DNA of 64,000 nt from Liolophura sinensis (Eukaryota > Mollusca > Polyplacophora > Chitonida > Chitonidae). Where the stretch lies: positions 248,001 through 312,000 of the forward strand of contig NC_088300.1 in assembly GCF_032854445.1 (NCBI RefSeq), written 5' to 3'. Under the pieces are notes generated by a model. The model was not told the DNA's origin. It did no database searches and saw nothing but the letters and a program-made list of their open reading frames with translations. Positions 26,401-37,180 of the stretch are shown here, one piece after another; position 1 is the first letter of the stretch, and every line of letters begins with the position of its first letter. The position numbers were made by a program, and so were the translations under genes.

Positions 26401-29400
26401 ACTAAGCCACATGATTAACACAGCTAACATGAATGTTGCATCACGACTGAGCCACATGATTAACACAGCTAACATGAATGCTGCATCACGACTGAGCCAC
26501 ATGATTAAAACAGCTACCATAAATGTTGCACTACGACTGAGCCACATGATTAACAAAGCTGCCATGAATTCTGCACTACAACTGAGCCACATGATTAACA
26601 AAGCTGCCATGAATGCTGCACTACGACTGAGCCACATGATTAACACAGCTGCCATGGACGTTGCATCACGACTGAGCCACATGATTAACACAGCTGCCAT
26701 GAATGTTGCACTACGACTGAGCCACATGATTAACACAGCTGCCATGGATGTTGCATCACGACTGAGCCACATGATTAACACAGCTAACATGAATGTTGCA
26801 CTACGACTGAGCCACATGATTAACACAGGTAACATGAATGTTGCACTATGACTGAGCCACATGATTAACACAGCTGCCATGAATGCTGCACTACGACTGA
26901 GCCACATGATTAACACAGATAACATGAATGTTGCACTACGACTGAGCCACATGATTAACACAGCTACCATGAATGTTGCACTACGACTGAGCCACATGAT
27001 TAACACAGCTGCCATGAATGCTGCACTACGACTGAGCCACATGATTAACACAGCTAACATGAATGTTGCACTACGACTGAGCCACATGATTAACACAGCT
27101 AACATGAATGTTGCACTACGACTGAGCTGCATGATTAACAAAGCTGCCATGAATGCTGCACTACGACTGAGCCACATGATTAACACAGCTAACATGAATG
27201 TTGCACTACGACTGAGCCACATGATTAACACAGCTGCCATGAATTCTGCACTACGACTGAGCCACAAGATTAACACAGCTACCATGAATGTTGCATCACG
27301 ACTGAGCCACATGATTAACACAGCTACCATGAATGTTGCACTACGACTGAGCCACATGATTAACACAGCTGCCATGAATGTTGCACTACGACTGAGCCAC
27401 ATGATTAACACAGCTGCCATGACAGTTGCGCACCTTACGACTGAGCCACATGATTAACACAGCTGCCATGAATGTTGCACTACGACTGAGCCACATGATT
27501 AACACAGCTGCCATGGATGTTGCATCATGACTGAGCCACATGATTAACACAGCTGCTATGAATGTTGCACTACGACTGAGCCACATGATTAACACAGCTG
27601 CCATGAATGCTGCACTACGACTGAGCCACATGATTAACACAGCTGCCATGAATGTTGCATCACGAATGAGCCACATGATTAACACAGCTGCCGTGAATGC
27701 TGCATCACGACTGAGCCACATGATTAACACAGCTGCCATGAATGCTGCACTACGACTGAGCCACATGATTAACACAGCTGCCATGACAGTTGCGCACCTT
27801 ACGACTGAGCCACATGATTAACACAGCTGCAATGAATGCTGCACTACAACTGAGCCACATGATTAACACAGCTGCCATGAATGTTGCACTACGACTGAGC
27901 CACATGATTAACACAGCTGCCATGAATGTTGCATCACGACTGAGCCACATGATTAACACAGCTGCAATGAATGCTGCACTACGACTGAGCCACATGATTA
28001 ACACAGCTGCCATGACAGTTGCGCACCTTACGACTGAGCCACATGATTAACACAGCTACCATGAGAGTTGCGCACCTTACGACTGAGCCACATGATTAAC
28101 ACAGCTACCATGAGAGATGCGCACCTTACGACTGAGCCACATGATTAACACAGCTGCCATGAAAGTTGCGCACCTTACGACTGAGCCACATGATTAACAC
28201 AGCTGCCATGTAAGTTGCGCACCTTACAACTGAGCCACATGATTAACACAGCTGCCATGAATGTTGCATCACGACTGAGCCACATGATTAACACAGCTGC
28301 CATGACAGCTGCGCACCTTATGACTGAGCCACATGATTAACACAGCTGCCATGAGAGTTGCGCACCTTACGACTGAGCCACATGATTAACACAGTCGCCA
28401 TGAAAGTTGCACACCTTACGACTGAGCCACATGACTAACACAGCTGCCATGAAAGTTGCACACCTTACGACTGAGCCACATGATTAACACAGCTGCCATG
28501 AATGTTGCACTACGACTGAGCCACATGATTAACACAGCTACCATGAGAGTTGCGCACCTTACGACTGAGCCACATGATTAACACAGCTGCCATGAGAGAT
28601 GCGCACCTTAAGACTGAGCCACATGATTAACACAGCTGCCATGAAAGTTGCGCACCTTACGACTGAGCCACATGATTAACACAGCTGCCATGAAAGTTGC
28701 GCACCTTACGACTGAGCCACATGATTAACACAGCTGCCATGTAAGTTGCGCACCTTATGACTGAGCCACATGATTAACACAGCTGCCATGAGAGTTGCGC
28801 ACCTTACAACTGAGCCACATGATTAACACAGCTGCCATTAAAGTCGTTCACCTCACGACTGAGCCACACGATTAACACAGCTGCCATCAAAGTTGTTCAC
28901 CTTACGACTGAGCTACATGATTAACACAGCTGCCATGAGAGTTGCGCACCTTACGATTGAGCCACATGATTAACACAGCACCATCAAAAACTGTGATATC
29001 TGTGATCACTACAACGACATTCGAATAATATACCAAAAGGATATCAGAAACTGTGACTGGCTTTCGTCGTCTGTCAGGATTGAAGGGATCGGATTTCTTC
29101 TTGTTTTTCTTTGATGTCTGAGATTCATTCCAAAGATCTGTAACACAAGAATATGGAAATGTTATATCCTGGTTCACCAACAACATCCAAAATCATACAA
29201 ACAAAATGACTGGGCAATTCCAACTTTATCTTCAAGAACCACAAAAAAGTCAGGATAGCTTGTTGTTCCTGTAAGACAGTATTAAGTTTCATTATCTCAA
29301 GAAAGAATCACCTTCTGGTGTGAAGTCAATACACATTACTGTAACCTGAACAACTTACCAGAGGAGATGTCGATGTTATGTCGATCCTCTTCTAATCTTC

Positions 29401-32400
29401 GTATCTTTTCCTCCAACTCTGCTTTTACTGTATCATACAGTATAATCTTTTCACTCTATCAAAATATAAACATATCAATGTATGCTTACAGGTGTAAGTA
29501 TTTGTTTATGGTGAAAAAAACTATAAAAATGAAGTAAGGTGCATCAGACTAACAACCAAATACTTTGCACAAAATAATTGCATTAATATTTTTGGAATTT
29601 TTATCATTCATTCAAATGTTTCAATTTTACAATGGGCTTTAGGAGCCCTACACCCTCTGTGTAAGTACTCTATGACACAAGTAGCTCTCCAACTTTAATG
29701 ATGAAAAAACTACCTTTAAATTGTTGTCAAAAAAATTTCCATAAATTATCCATAAGGCAAAAACATATATTCAAACATTTGAATCCACTGAATTTCATTT
29801 TAAAAGGTCCAAATAAATGAGTAAGTGTACATTCAGATTTGGTTTTAGCTGGATATCTTGTGATTTGAGCAGTTTATCTTGTGATTTGAGCAGTCTATCT
29901 TGTGATCTGAGCAGTTTATCTTGTGATTTGAGCAGTTTATCTTGTGATTTGAGCAGTTTATCTTGTGATTTGAGCAGTCTATCTTGTGATTTGAGCAGTT
30001 TATCTTGTGATTTGAGCAGTCTATCTTGTGATCTGAGCAGTCTATCTTGTGATTTGAGCAGTTTATCTTGTGATTTGAGCAGTCTATCTTGTGATTTGAG
30101 CAGTTTATCTTGTGATTTGAGCAGTCTATCTTGTGATTTGAGCAGTCTATCTTGTGATCTGAGCAGTCTATCTTGTGATTTGAGCAGTCTATCTTGTGAT
30201 CTGAGCAGTTTATCTTGTGATTTGAACAGTCTATCTTGTGATCTGAGCAGTCTATCTTGTGATCTGAGCAGTCTATCTTGTGATTTGAGCATTCTATCTT
30301 GTGATTTGAGCAGTCTATCTTGTGATTTTATGAAATCTATCTTGTACTTTGAGCAGTCTAACTTGAGATTTGAGCAGTCTATCTATTGATTTTATGAAAT
30401 CTATCTTGTGCTTTGAGCAGTCTAACTTGAGATTTGAGCAGTCTATCTATTGATTTTATGAAAGTCTATCTTGTGATTTGAGCAGTCTAACTTGTGATTT
30501 GAGCAATCTTTTGATTTTATGATGTCTATCGTGATTTGAGCAGTCTATCTTGTGATTTGAGCAGTCTATCTTGTGATTTTATGAAATCTATCTTGTACTT
30601 TGAGCAGTCTAACTTGAGATTTGAGCAGTCTATCTATTGATTTTATGAAATCTATCTTGTGCTTTGAGCAGTCTAACTTGAGATTTGAGCAGTCTATCTA
30701 TTGATTTTATGAAAGTCTATCTTGTGATTTGAGCAGTCTAACTTGTGATTTGAGCAATCTTTTGATTTTATGATGTCTATCGTGATTTGAGCAGTCTATC
30801 TTGTGATTTGAGCAGTCTATCTTGTGATTTTATGAAATCTATCTTGTACTTTGAGCAGTCTAACTTGAGATTTGAGCAGTCTATCTATTGATTTTATGAA
30901 ATCTATCTTGTGCTTTGAGCAGTCTAACTTGAGATTTGAGCAGTCTATCTATTGATTTTATGAAAGTCTATCTTGTGATTTGAGCAGTCTAACTTGTGAT
31001 TTGAGCAATCTTTTGATTTTATGATGTCTATCGTGATTTGAGCAGCCTAACTTGTGATCTGAGCAGTCTATCTTGTGATTTGAGCAGTCCATCTATTGAT
31101 TTTTATGCAGTCTATCTTGTGATTTGACCAGTCTATCTTGTGATTTGAGCAGTCTTTTTCCTTCAAACAATTGATTTGATTTGATATATCTATTGATTTT
31201 ATGAAGTCTATCTTGAGATTTGAGCAGTCCATCTTTTGAATTTTATGAAGTCTGTCTTGTACTTTGAGCAGTCTAACTTGTGATTTGAGCAGTCTATCTT
31301 GTGATTTGAGCAGTCTATCCATTGATTTTTATGCAGTCTATCGTGATTTGAGCAGTCTATCTTGTGATTTGAGCAGTCTTTTTCCTTCAAACAATTGATT
31401 TGATTTGATATATCTATTGATTTTATGAAGTCTATCTTGTGATTTGAGCAGTCTATCTATTGATTTTATGAAATCTATCTTGTACTTTGAGCAGTCTAAC
31501 TTGAGATTTGAGCAGTCTATTGATTTTATGAAATCTATCTTGTGCTTTGAGCAGTCTAACTTGATATTTGAGCAGTCTAACTTGTGATTTGAGCAGTCTA
31601 TCCATTGATTTTTATGCAGTCTATCGTGATTTGAGCAGTCTATCTAGTGATCTGAGCAGTCTAACTTGTGATTTGAGCAGTCTATCTATTGATTTTATGA
31701 CATCTATCGTGATTTGAGCAGTCTAACTTGTGATTTGAGCAGTCTATCTATTGATTTTATGATGTCTATCGTGATTTGAGCAGTCTATCTTGTGATTTGA
31801 TCAGTCTTTTTCCTTCAAACAATTGATTTGATACATCTAATGATTTTATGAAATCTTGTGATTTGAGCAGTCTAACTTGAGATTTGAGCAGTCTAACTTG
31901 TGATTTGAGCAGTCTATCTTGTGATTTGAGCAGTCTAACTTGGGATTTGAGCAGTCTAACTTGGGATGTGAGCAGTCTCTCTTGTGATTTGAGCAGTTTA
32001 ACTTGAGATTTGAGTAGTTTAACTTGAGATTTGAGCAGTCCATCTTTTGAATTTTATTAAGTCTATCTTGTGATTTGAGCAGTCTATCTTGTGATTTGAG
32101 CAGTCTATCCATTGATTTTTATGCAGTCTATCGTGATTTGAGCAGTCTATCAAGTGATCTGAGCAGTCTAACTTGAGATTTGAGCAGTCTAACTTGTGAT
32201 TTGAGCAGTCTATCTTGTGATTTGAGCAGTCTATCCATTGATTTTTATGCAGTCTATCATGATTTGAGCAGTCTATCTTGTGATTTGATCAGTCTTTTTC
32301 CTTCAAACAATTGATTTGATTTGATACATCTATTGATTTTATGAAATCTTGTGATTTGAGCAGTCTATCTTGTGATTTGAGCAGTCTATCCATTGATTTT

Positions 32401-35400
32401 TATGCGGTCTATCATGATTTGAGCAGTCTATCTTGTGATTTGAGCAGTCTTTTTCCTTCAAACAATTGTGCTTTTGTAAAACTATCTTGACATTTCTTGA
32501 CTGATCATTCCTTACATGTTATGTAAACCATGTCTTAGCTTGTCAGTAAACATTCACCTTTACACCAAAAACTACCAGTGGGAGATCACCTACCCATTTC
32601 TATTTGCTTATTAATAAACACACTTTCTCTTTAGATGCACTTATTTATTAAAAAAGAACACCTGCAAATGTCCAGGTATATAATTTCCCGTCAAGTAAAA
32701 CCCCTAAACCTACCTTCATATGTTGAAGAGCAGCGGTTTCTTCACTATCACATTTGTTCTTAATCCCCTGAATTCTCAACTGTCTCAAAATACCTGTTCA
32801 AGGAGTAGAAATCAGCAATTTTGCAAATTTAGAATAATTTGTAAGGTTTACCTTTTTTTGAAGTTACATGATGTCAAGAAAGAGCAACTACCTCGAAATA
32901 CAATGTACCTAATAAAACTTCTCCAGTTCATTAAGCCTGAGTTCTGGGTAACAGGTGTATCAGATGAGTGAGTGACTGATGAGTGATGAGCCAGTTCTGT
33001 GGGTGGAGGAAGCTGGGGTACCCAAACAAAACCAACCCTTGGACCAGAAATTGACCAGAATCCAACACGCCCCCTTCCTCCCCCTCCGCCCACCCCCCAC
33101 CATCATCTTCAAGGGAGCTTAATCAAACAATGGTATGTCATTTTGGTGGAAGGCAAGGCATTACGTAACAAAGTCATGCTGGATTCAAGCAAATGACCTC
33201 ACGGGTCATGTCATCATGAATGTCTTCATCCCTGTGCTGTTCCTAATACACCAGGCACTTCTACTGGGCAGTACTATCTCCATTCACTACGTCATCTTAT
33301 TCACTATCTCCATTTACTACATCACCTTATTCACTATCTCCATTTACATCACCTTATTCACTCACCTGACACTTCTATTCGGATCTCCATGTTCTTCCGC
33401 AGTTGCTCTAATGGCACTAAATACTCTGGGGCTCGCCCGTCTCGCACTTCCTGCAGTTTAGCCTCCACTTGGCAAACTCGCTCTTTGTACAATCTAAAAT
33501 AGCAAATGATTAATTTTCATTGGCTCAGTTTAACTTATTTACATACACTTACTTGATCAATGTTTCCTGCAAAACTCAAGGTCCTACGTGTAAGGTAACC
33601 ACTACAAAGAGTTCCATTTGAGCCTTAGCCCTCACTGGTCAGGGACTGATGGGTTTCGTAAGAAAAATACTTCAGATAAATATACCAGCCAAGTCTCCAT
33701 CAGTTTGTGTAAATACACAAATACACCTTCTCCACTCCATTAACAATTAGCTATGCAAGATCACATTTGTACATCCTGTATTTCATCTAAAGTTAATCAT
33801 TTTTCATGTGAAATATCTGGTTTACTTTTGACTGTTTCAATCATTAACCTTAGAGGTTAATGGTTAAATTTCTTACAAGAAAAACTTAAAGGTGGAGAAA
33901 ACATAAAAATGACATAAAGTTCAAATGAACGAGTGCAAAAAGTTATTCCTAAATGTGGTCTTCAATATTTTTCCGATTTTTCCTTAAGGAGAAAAAGACA
34001 CTTGAAAATAAGTTTTGGTAAGGAGGGTACTTGGGACCACCTTTTGGTGTTTATAGTCTTTGCTTAAAAATATCATCAATGAAGATGTAACACAGGTTTA
34101 ATGAATACTTTTGCACTAGAATTTGTTCTTTTCAGCTAACAAATGTATTAAACCTCAATTTGGATCATATTTATATATTTAATATATTCATAAATATTAT
34201 CATAATTAGGTTAAATGCATATGTTTCGATATAAACAACAAATTTACATTCAAATAAATTTATTACACAAGCATCACATCTTTATTTAGAATATTATTAT
34301 GCAACAACGATAAATACCAAAAGTTGGTCCCAAATACCCACCATACAAAAACATTTTCAAATACCCTTTTCTCTTGAAAAAAAAATCCAAAAAAATATTA
34401 AAGATCATATCTGCAAATAAGTTTTGATGCCCTTTCATCTGATTTTGGCATCATTTTTATGTTTTCTTCTCCTTTAAGTGTTGGTATCTAAAGTGTCATT
34501 TTCAGGCCTGAAGGTGCATTTTTACATATAAATGATTTTGGTGAAATACAATGTTTACTTACTGCTCTTTCAATTCATTAAATTGTCGTTCAAGATCTGC
34601 CATGTCATCGAGGAAGTCTGTCTTCCTCTTCTCATACTCCTCATCATCTATAACTTAACACATAGAAAATTAATTTTTAACACTGTTCAAATGTACAAAT
34701 ACATCTACACCAGTTTTTCAGTACTAGCTACTGTGCAAACTACCTCTGTGTTCTTTGCTACCAGCACAATGTACACAAATAATGACGCTTAAAAACAGAC
34801 TGCTTGGAACGATTTGTTTTAGGCAAGCGATTCATTCAGAAGATACATGTAATCTACAAAATTCCACTAAAAAAGAAGATACAAATGAACCATGGAGATG
34901 AGTTTGATAGCAGTGAGTTCATGAAAAGGCGATTTTGAAACCTGTGTTGTCAAGTGATGATCTCAAACACCATGATGAATGTCACAATTTTAAAACAGGA
35001 CAATAAATCCATGGACTAATGTACATGTAACTGACATCTTGTAATACATGGAACATGGAACGTCACTTAATACTACAAAACTGAAAGAATAAAGCGCTTT
35101 CTCAATACTTAATTAGAAAGCAAAATTGGTAATATTTGGCCACAAATGAACTAGAGAAACTCTATATAAAGTCACATTCACAGGTATTAAGATAGGATGG
35201 TTAATGAGACTAATCATGGTAGAGTGACTACAGTCGTGATCATAAAGGAACAATGCACCAAGTTTTGGAGAAGTTCTTTGGCTGATGCATACAATTTATT
35301 ACAAAAATGTAACTCAAGTTGTTCAAGTGGCGTAGAGACGAGGTACAATGTAAAATGAGATAAAATGTATCACAGTCACAGCTGACAGGAATTTTGTGTG

Positions 35401-36895
35401 CAATGTCTGAAAATAAAAGTAACACCTTCATCCAAAACCGTCACTGGTAGTTTTACATTGTGTTTTAGTATACTGCATCTCATTTAGCACTGTAATCCTC
35501 AAGGCTGCAGCATTGTAATCCTCAAGGCTGCACCACTCCAATCAGAGTTACATGTTGTTTGCATCTATCACGCAAGTTCTTGCTCCAGTCGCAACCGCCC
35601 TGAAAGTTACAGATCATCATTGCAAATGCTACCCGGTTCAAAGCTGGAAATACATAGCCGCACCTTTCAATTTAGCATCGGTATTGCTAGTTCATCTGGA
35701 AGGAAAGTGTGCTATTTTAAAATTTGACACCCATTGTAACACTGAGTCCAACCCTGCCTTTCAAAAACTCTCTCCCCACATTTGCAAATGCCAACTTACT
35801 CAATGGAGCCGTTCTGAATGAGCTTCGTGCGGCTCATCTGCACTAAAATTACAAGTTCCTTCTCATGCCCTGGGATGAATTAAGAAGACTGAAGTTGTAC
35901 AGATGACAATGAAAATACAATAGTTTTTGTGACGGATTTCAATATATCCATGACTAGATCTCCTTAAGAGATCACTGTATACCATATTGTCACTTCCAAA
36001 AAGCAATTTCCGCATCTGTCGCTCTATACATCACTGCAACCAATAAAAAATTGCGTACAGAAATCTTGAACAACACTGAGGTCACTGGGGTCAAGGTGAT
36101 GATGCAAGAAGGGATGTCAAAAAACACAAGCATTCCGTCTCAACCTTTGTTTCTATTAATACTTTACACACATGCAATCTCTTAATCTAAAGAATGTAAA
36201 ACCTACTTCTAACCTAGCCACAGGTAGCTATTTCAACTCCTCACTTGATACTGGGCTGGAATAGTAAATAGCCACGGGGACAATCAATGGTAAACCATAC
36301 AGCATTTCATGCCATATCTGATAAGTAATTTCCAAACGATGTCTGCAGAGTCGATATACCTGGGATGTTGCGTGTGTGGATGGTCTGAGAGGTAAAAGCC
36401 ACAGATGACATTCTTTTTGGACTGCAGACATTGTTTAGAAAGGACTTATTGGACACGTCATGAAAAGGTGTATGGTTTACCATTCGTTGCCACTCTGGCT
36501 TTTACTCCGCAAGCCCAGTATAAAGAGAGGAGTTGAAATAGCCACCAAAACTTGGAACAATTTTACCCAAATCTTGTCCTGAAAGGCGTGACGGTGCATA
36601 TGGGAAGAGAAAAGCACTTGGAACATTATTCACAGAGTGCATTCGAGGAATCTTTCGAAAAGGAAACCTTATTCCAGAATAGCAAATTCAAAACCGCCCA
36701 CAGCTATAGTGACAACAGTTTGTTAGTTCATCTCATGTTGTTGTTGTTACCTGAACTATCTTCACCCTCTGACGCCGAGCCGGTTCCCGAGTCATCCTCC
36801 GACGTTTTATCACTTTCTGGTGTCTCCTGTTCCATGTCTTCTTCTTCCGTTTCTGTTTGCTTCTCAACTATAGCAGGCATTTTGTCTTCGTTCAT
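17454..36895 (-). CDS. BRMS1: BRMS1 / Sds3-family subunit of the SIN3-HDAC corepressor complex (8 coding exons)
   Basis: Coding exons: 36751-36895, 34563-34647, 33366-33493, 32714-32793, 29359-29455, 29045-29137, 18109-18173, 17454-17498. All junctions join in phase and give 738 nt, 245 residues; from memory human BRMS1 is 246. The start [12 protein letters not shown] has an in-frame TAA upstream. Order: acidic N-terminus (residues 1-52), coiled coil with [12 protein letters not shown] and [16 protein letters not shown], then [32 protein letters not shown], a basic NLS-like stretch ([10 protein letters not shown]...RRRKP), [20 protein letters not shown], and a short basic tail ending KKKSDCE. 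Ending soon after EDWTAIK resembles BRMS1 rather than the longer BRMS1L. Known family role: nuclear scaffold in SIN3A-HDAC repression. Five introns are GT-AG; intron 6 is AT-AC. Introns 4 and 6 are filled with satellites. Not settled: whether one invertebrate gene represents both vertebrate BRMS1 and BRMS1L. Confidence 0.95.
17640..17716 (-). mobile_element. tRNA-derived SINE head in BRMS1 intron 7
   Basis: On the minus strand this reads an A-box-like GACCGAGTGGTTG followed about 35 bases later by a B-box-like GCAGGTTCAAACCC. Spacing fits the two-part pol III promoter of tRNA-derived SINEs; a folded tRNA is not evident, so a SINE head is preferred over a tRNA gene. Confidence 0.5.
18328..19405. 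repeat. 63-bp tandem array
   Basis: About 17 copies of a unit containing AACAAGTTATCTGATCTTTC then CACATGAAGTATTTGATGGC and CTTAGCTACGTATAACTCTG. The period is divisible by three, which leaves the minus strand open for 177 codons (18769-19302) as repeats of [20 protein letters not shown]; no start context or partner exons, so not called as protein. Lies in BRMS1 intron 6. Confidence 0.94.
19406..19828. repeat. 41-bp tandem array related to the 63-bp array
   Basis: Copies of AACAAGTTCCCACATGGCCA followed by TAGCTATGTATAACTCTGGGT. Each matches the two ends of the adjacent 63-bp unit (AACAAGTT, CACAT, GGCC.TAGCTA.GTATAACTCTG) with an internal loss of about 22 bp. The 63-bp and 41-bp arrays abut directly. 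Confidence 0.9.
19950..20230 (-). mobile_element. degenerate SINE copy in BRMS1 intron 6 (reverse orientation)
   Basis: Begins TTATCTGATTGTTGTTTAAT and carries ACCTTTGGGAAGTTACTG at 20044-20061 and GGGATTCAACCTAC near 20199, which on the minus strand resembles a B box (GTAGGTTGAATCCC). The same order of blocks occurs at 51.99-52.26 kb. Heavily mutated. Confidence 0.5.
20231..25690. repeat. 145-bp higher-order satellite (about 37 copies)
   Basis: The repeat period is 145 bp (149 where ATGCATGAAAG replaces ATGAAAG). Each unit is a trimer of diverged 48-49-bp monomers: GCCACATAATTAGCACAGCT..., GTCATGTGATTCACACAGCA... and GCCACAAGATTCATACACCA.... Shared variants (TACGACTGAGCC near 22111 and 24301; TTAGACCTGAGCC near 22254 and 24444) show that a block of about 2.19 kb was itself duplicated. 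Lies in BRMS1 intron 6. Confidence 0.96.
25691..28980. repeat. 45/49-bp satellite array
   Basis: Monomer GCCACATGATTAACACAGCT followed by GCCATGAATGTTGCACTACG and ACTGA (45 bp), grading to a 49-bp form with GTTGCGCACCTTACGACTGA towards 28-29 kb. It is homologous to the monomers of the neighbouring 145-bp array. The 45-bp period keeps both strands open: 384 and 198 codons on plus, 564 codons on minus, all 15-residue repeats. These sit inside an intron and are not called as genes. Confidence 0.96.
29800..32460. repeat. 21-bp minisatellite with 251-bp higher-order units (BRMS1 intron 4)
   Basis: Simple part (29.85-30.32 kb) is a near-perfect 21-bp unit GATTTGAGCAGTCTATCTTGT. Further right it becomes composite: variants with TTTTATGAAATCTATC, CTTTGAGCAGTCTAAC and a TTTTTCCTTCAAACAATTGA block. 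A composite unit of about 251 bp starts near 30321, 30572 and 30823. The 21-bp part is open on both strands (190 codons plus, 165 minus), an artefact of a period divisible by three. Confidence 0.94.
33283..33364. repeat. short tandem repeat in BRMS1 intron 3
   Basis: Three to four copies of a 27-30-bp unit TTCACTATCTCCATTTACTA with CATCACCTTA, ending only a base or two from the exon 3 donor at 33365. Confidence 0.75.
33885..34478. mobile_element. fold-back (MITE-like) element in BRMS1 intron 2
   Basis: The left end CTTAAAGGTGGAGAAAACAT is matched in inverse by the right end ATGTTTTCTTCTCCTTTAAG. The symmetry continues inward imperfectly (CATAAAAATGA... against TCATTTTTATG; AATATTTTTCCGA against AAAAAAATATT; GGGACCACCTTTTGG against CCAAAAGTTGGTCCC). 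The whole 594 bp could fold into one long hairpin. No coding capacity is seen; target-site duplications could not be fixed. Confidence 0.65.
34648..36224. other. BRMS1 intron 1, right-hand part: no further feature
   Basis: AT-rich intronic sequence with a small direct duplication (GTAATCCTCAAGGCTGCA, near 35491 and 35516). ORFs of up to 89 codons occur on the plus strand, antisense to BRMS1, without recognisable content. Confidence 0.5.
36225..36543. mobile_element. MITE-like element with long terminal inverted repeats (BRMS1 intron 1)
   Basis: Left terminus TAGCTATTTCAACTCCTC with GATACTGGGCT is mirrored by AGCCCAGTAT and GAGGAGTTGAAATAGC at the right. A second mirrored block follows inward (ATGGTAAACCATAC / GTATGGTTTACCAT). 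The unit is about 319 bp and non-coding. No transposase is visible in the window, so any mobilisation would have been in trans. Confidence 0.65.
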
Positions 36896-37180
36896 GAGGA
36901 CAGCTGGGAAATTGATGTTTTAACCCGTTGCCCCAGTCCCAAGTTGGGCTTTTCCGCCTCAAATATAAAACCAACTCCAGCCTACTGCGCATGCACACGG
37001 GGGAACCCCGGAGTCCCGCCTCGTTTTCATTTAAAAATTGGGCCACACGTGATCGGACATACCTGATAGGCCCTGGATTTAGCAACAGCATTCGGCAGCC
37101 AACATGCCCGAGGGACCGCTACTTGGATTTAGCCACTTCAAGCTGTCACTCGAAGTTTATACGAGTCGTCGTTTAATGAA
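36896..37180 (-). promoter_or_regulatory. putative BRMS1 promoter / 5' UTR region
   Basis: Immediately upstream of the BRMS1 start codon the sequence becomes richer in G+C and CpG than the flanking 37.2-38.6 kb (for example CCCGGAGTCCCGCCTCG at about 37005-37021). It includes an E-box CACGTG at 37046-37051. No TATA box is placed confidently. Call is from position and composition only. Confidence 0.35.

Larger units (their letters stand above)
18174..29044 (-). other. U12-type AT-AC intron (BRMS1 intron 6, 10,871 bp)
   Basis: On the minus strand exon 6 ends GTTTCTG at 29045 and the intron opens ATATCCTTTT (29044-29035), the U12 5' splice-site consensus. It closes ...TTTGATAC at 18174, with TCCTTAAT (18190-18183), a match to the U12 branch-site consensus TTCCTTAAC, about ten bases upstream of the AC. 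Joining G to GT CCA TAT ATT restores VSGPYIVYML-like family sequence exactly. No GT-AG alternative keeps the conserved residues. Family knowledge: AT-AC introns are spliced by the minor spliceosome. The intron contains the 63-, 41-, 145- and 45/49-bp arrays plus a SINE remnant. Confidence 0.93.

Noticed and set aside
34648-35820. 89-codon ORF at 35552-35821 as a gene nested in BRMS1 intron 1
   Set aside because: No recognisable domain, no splice partners, and composition like intron.
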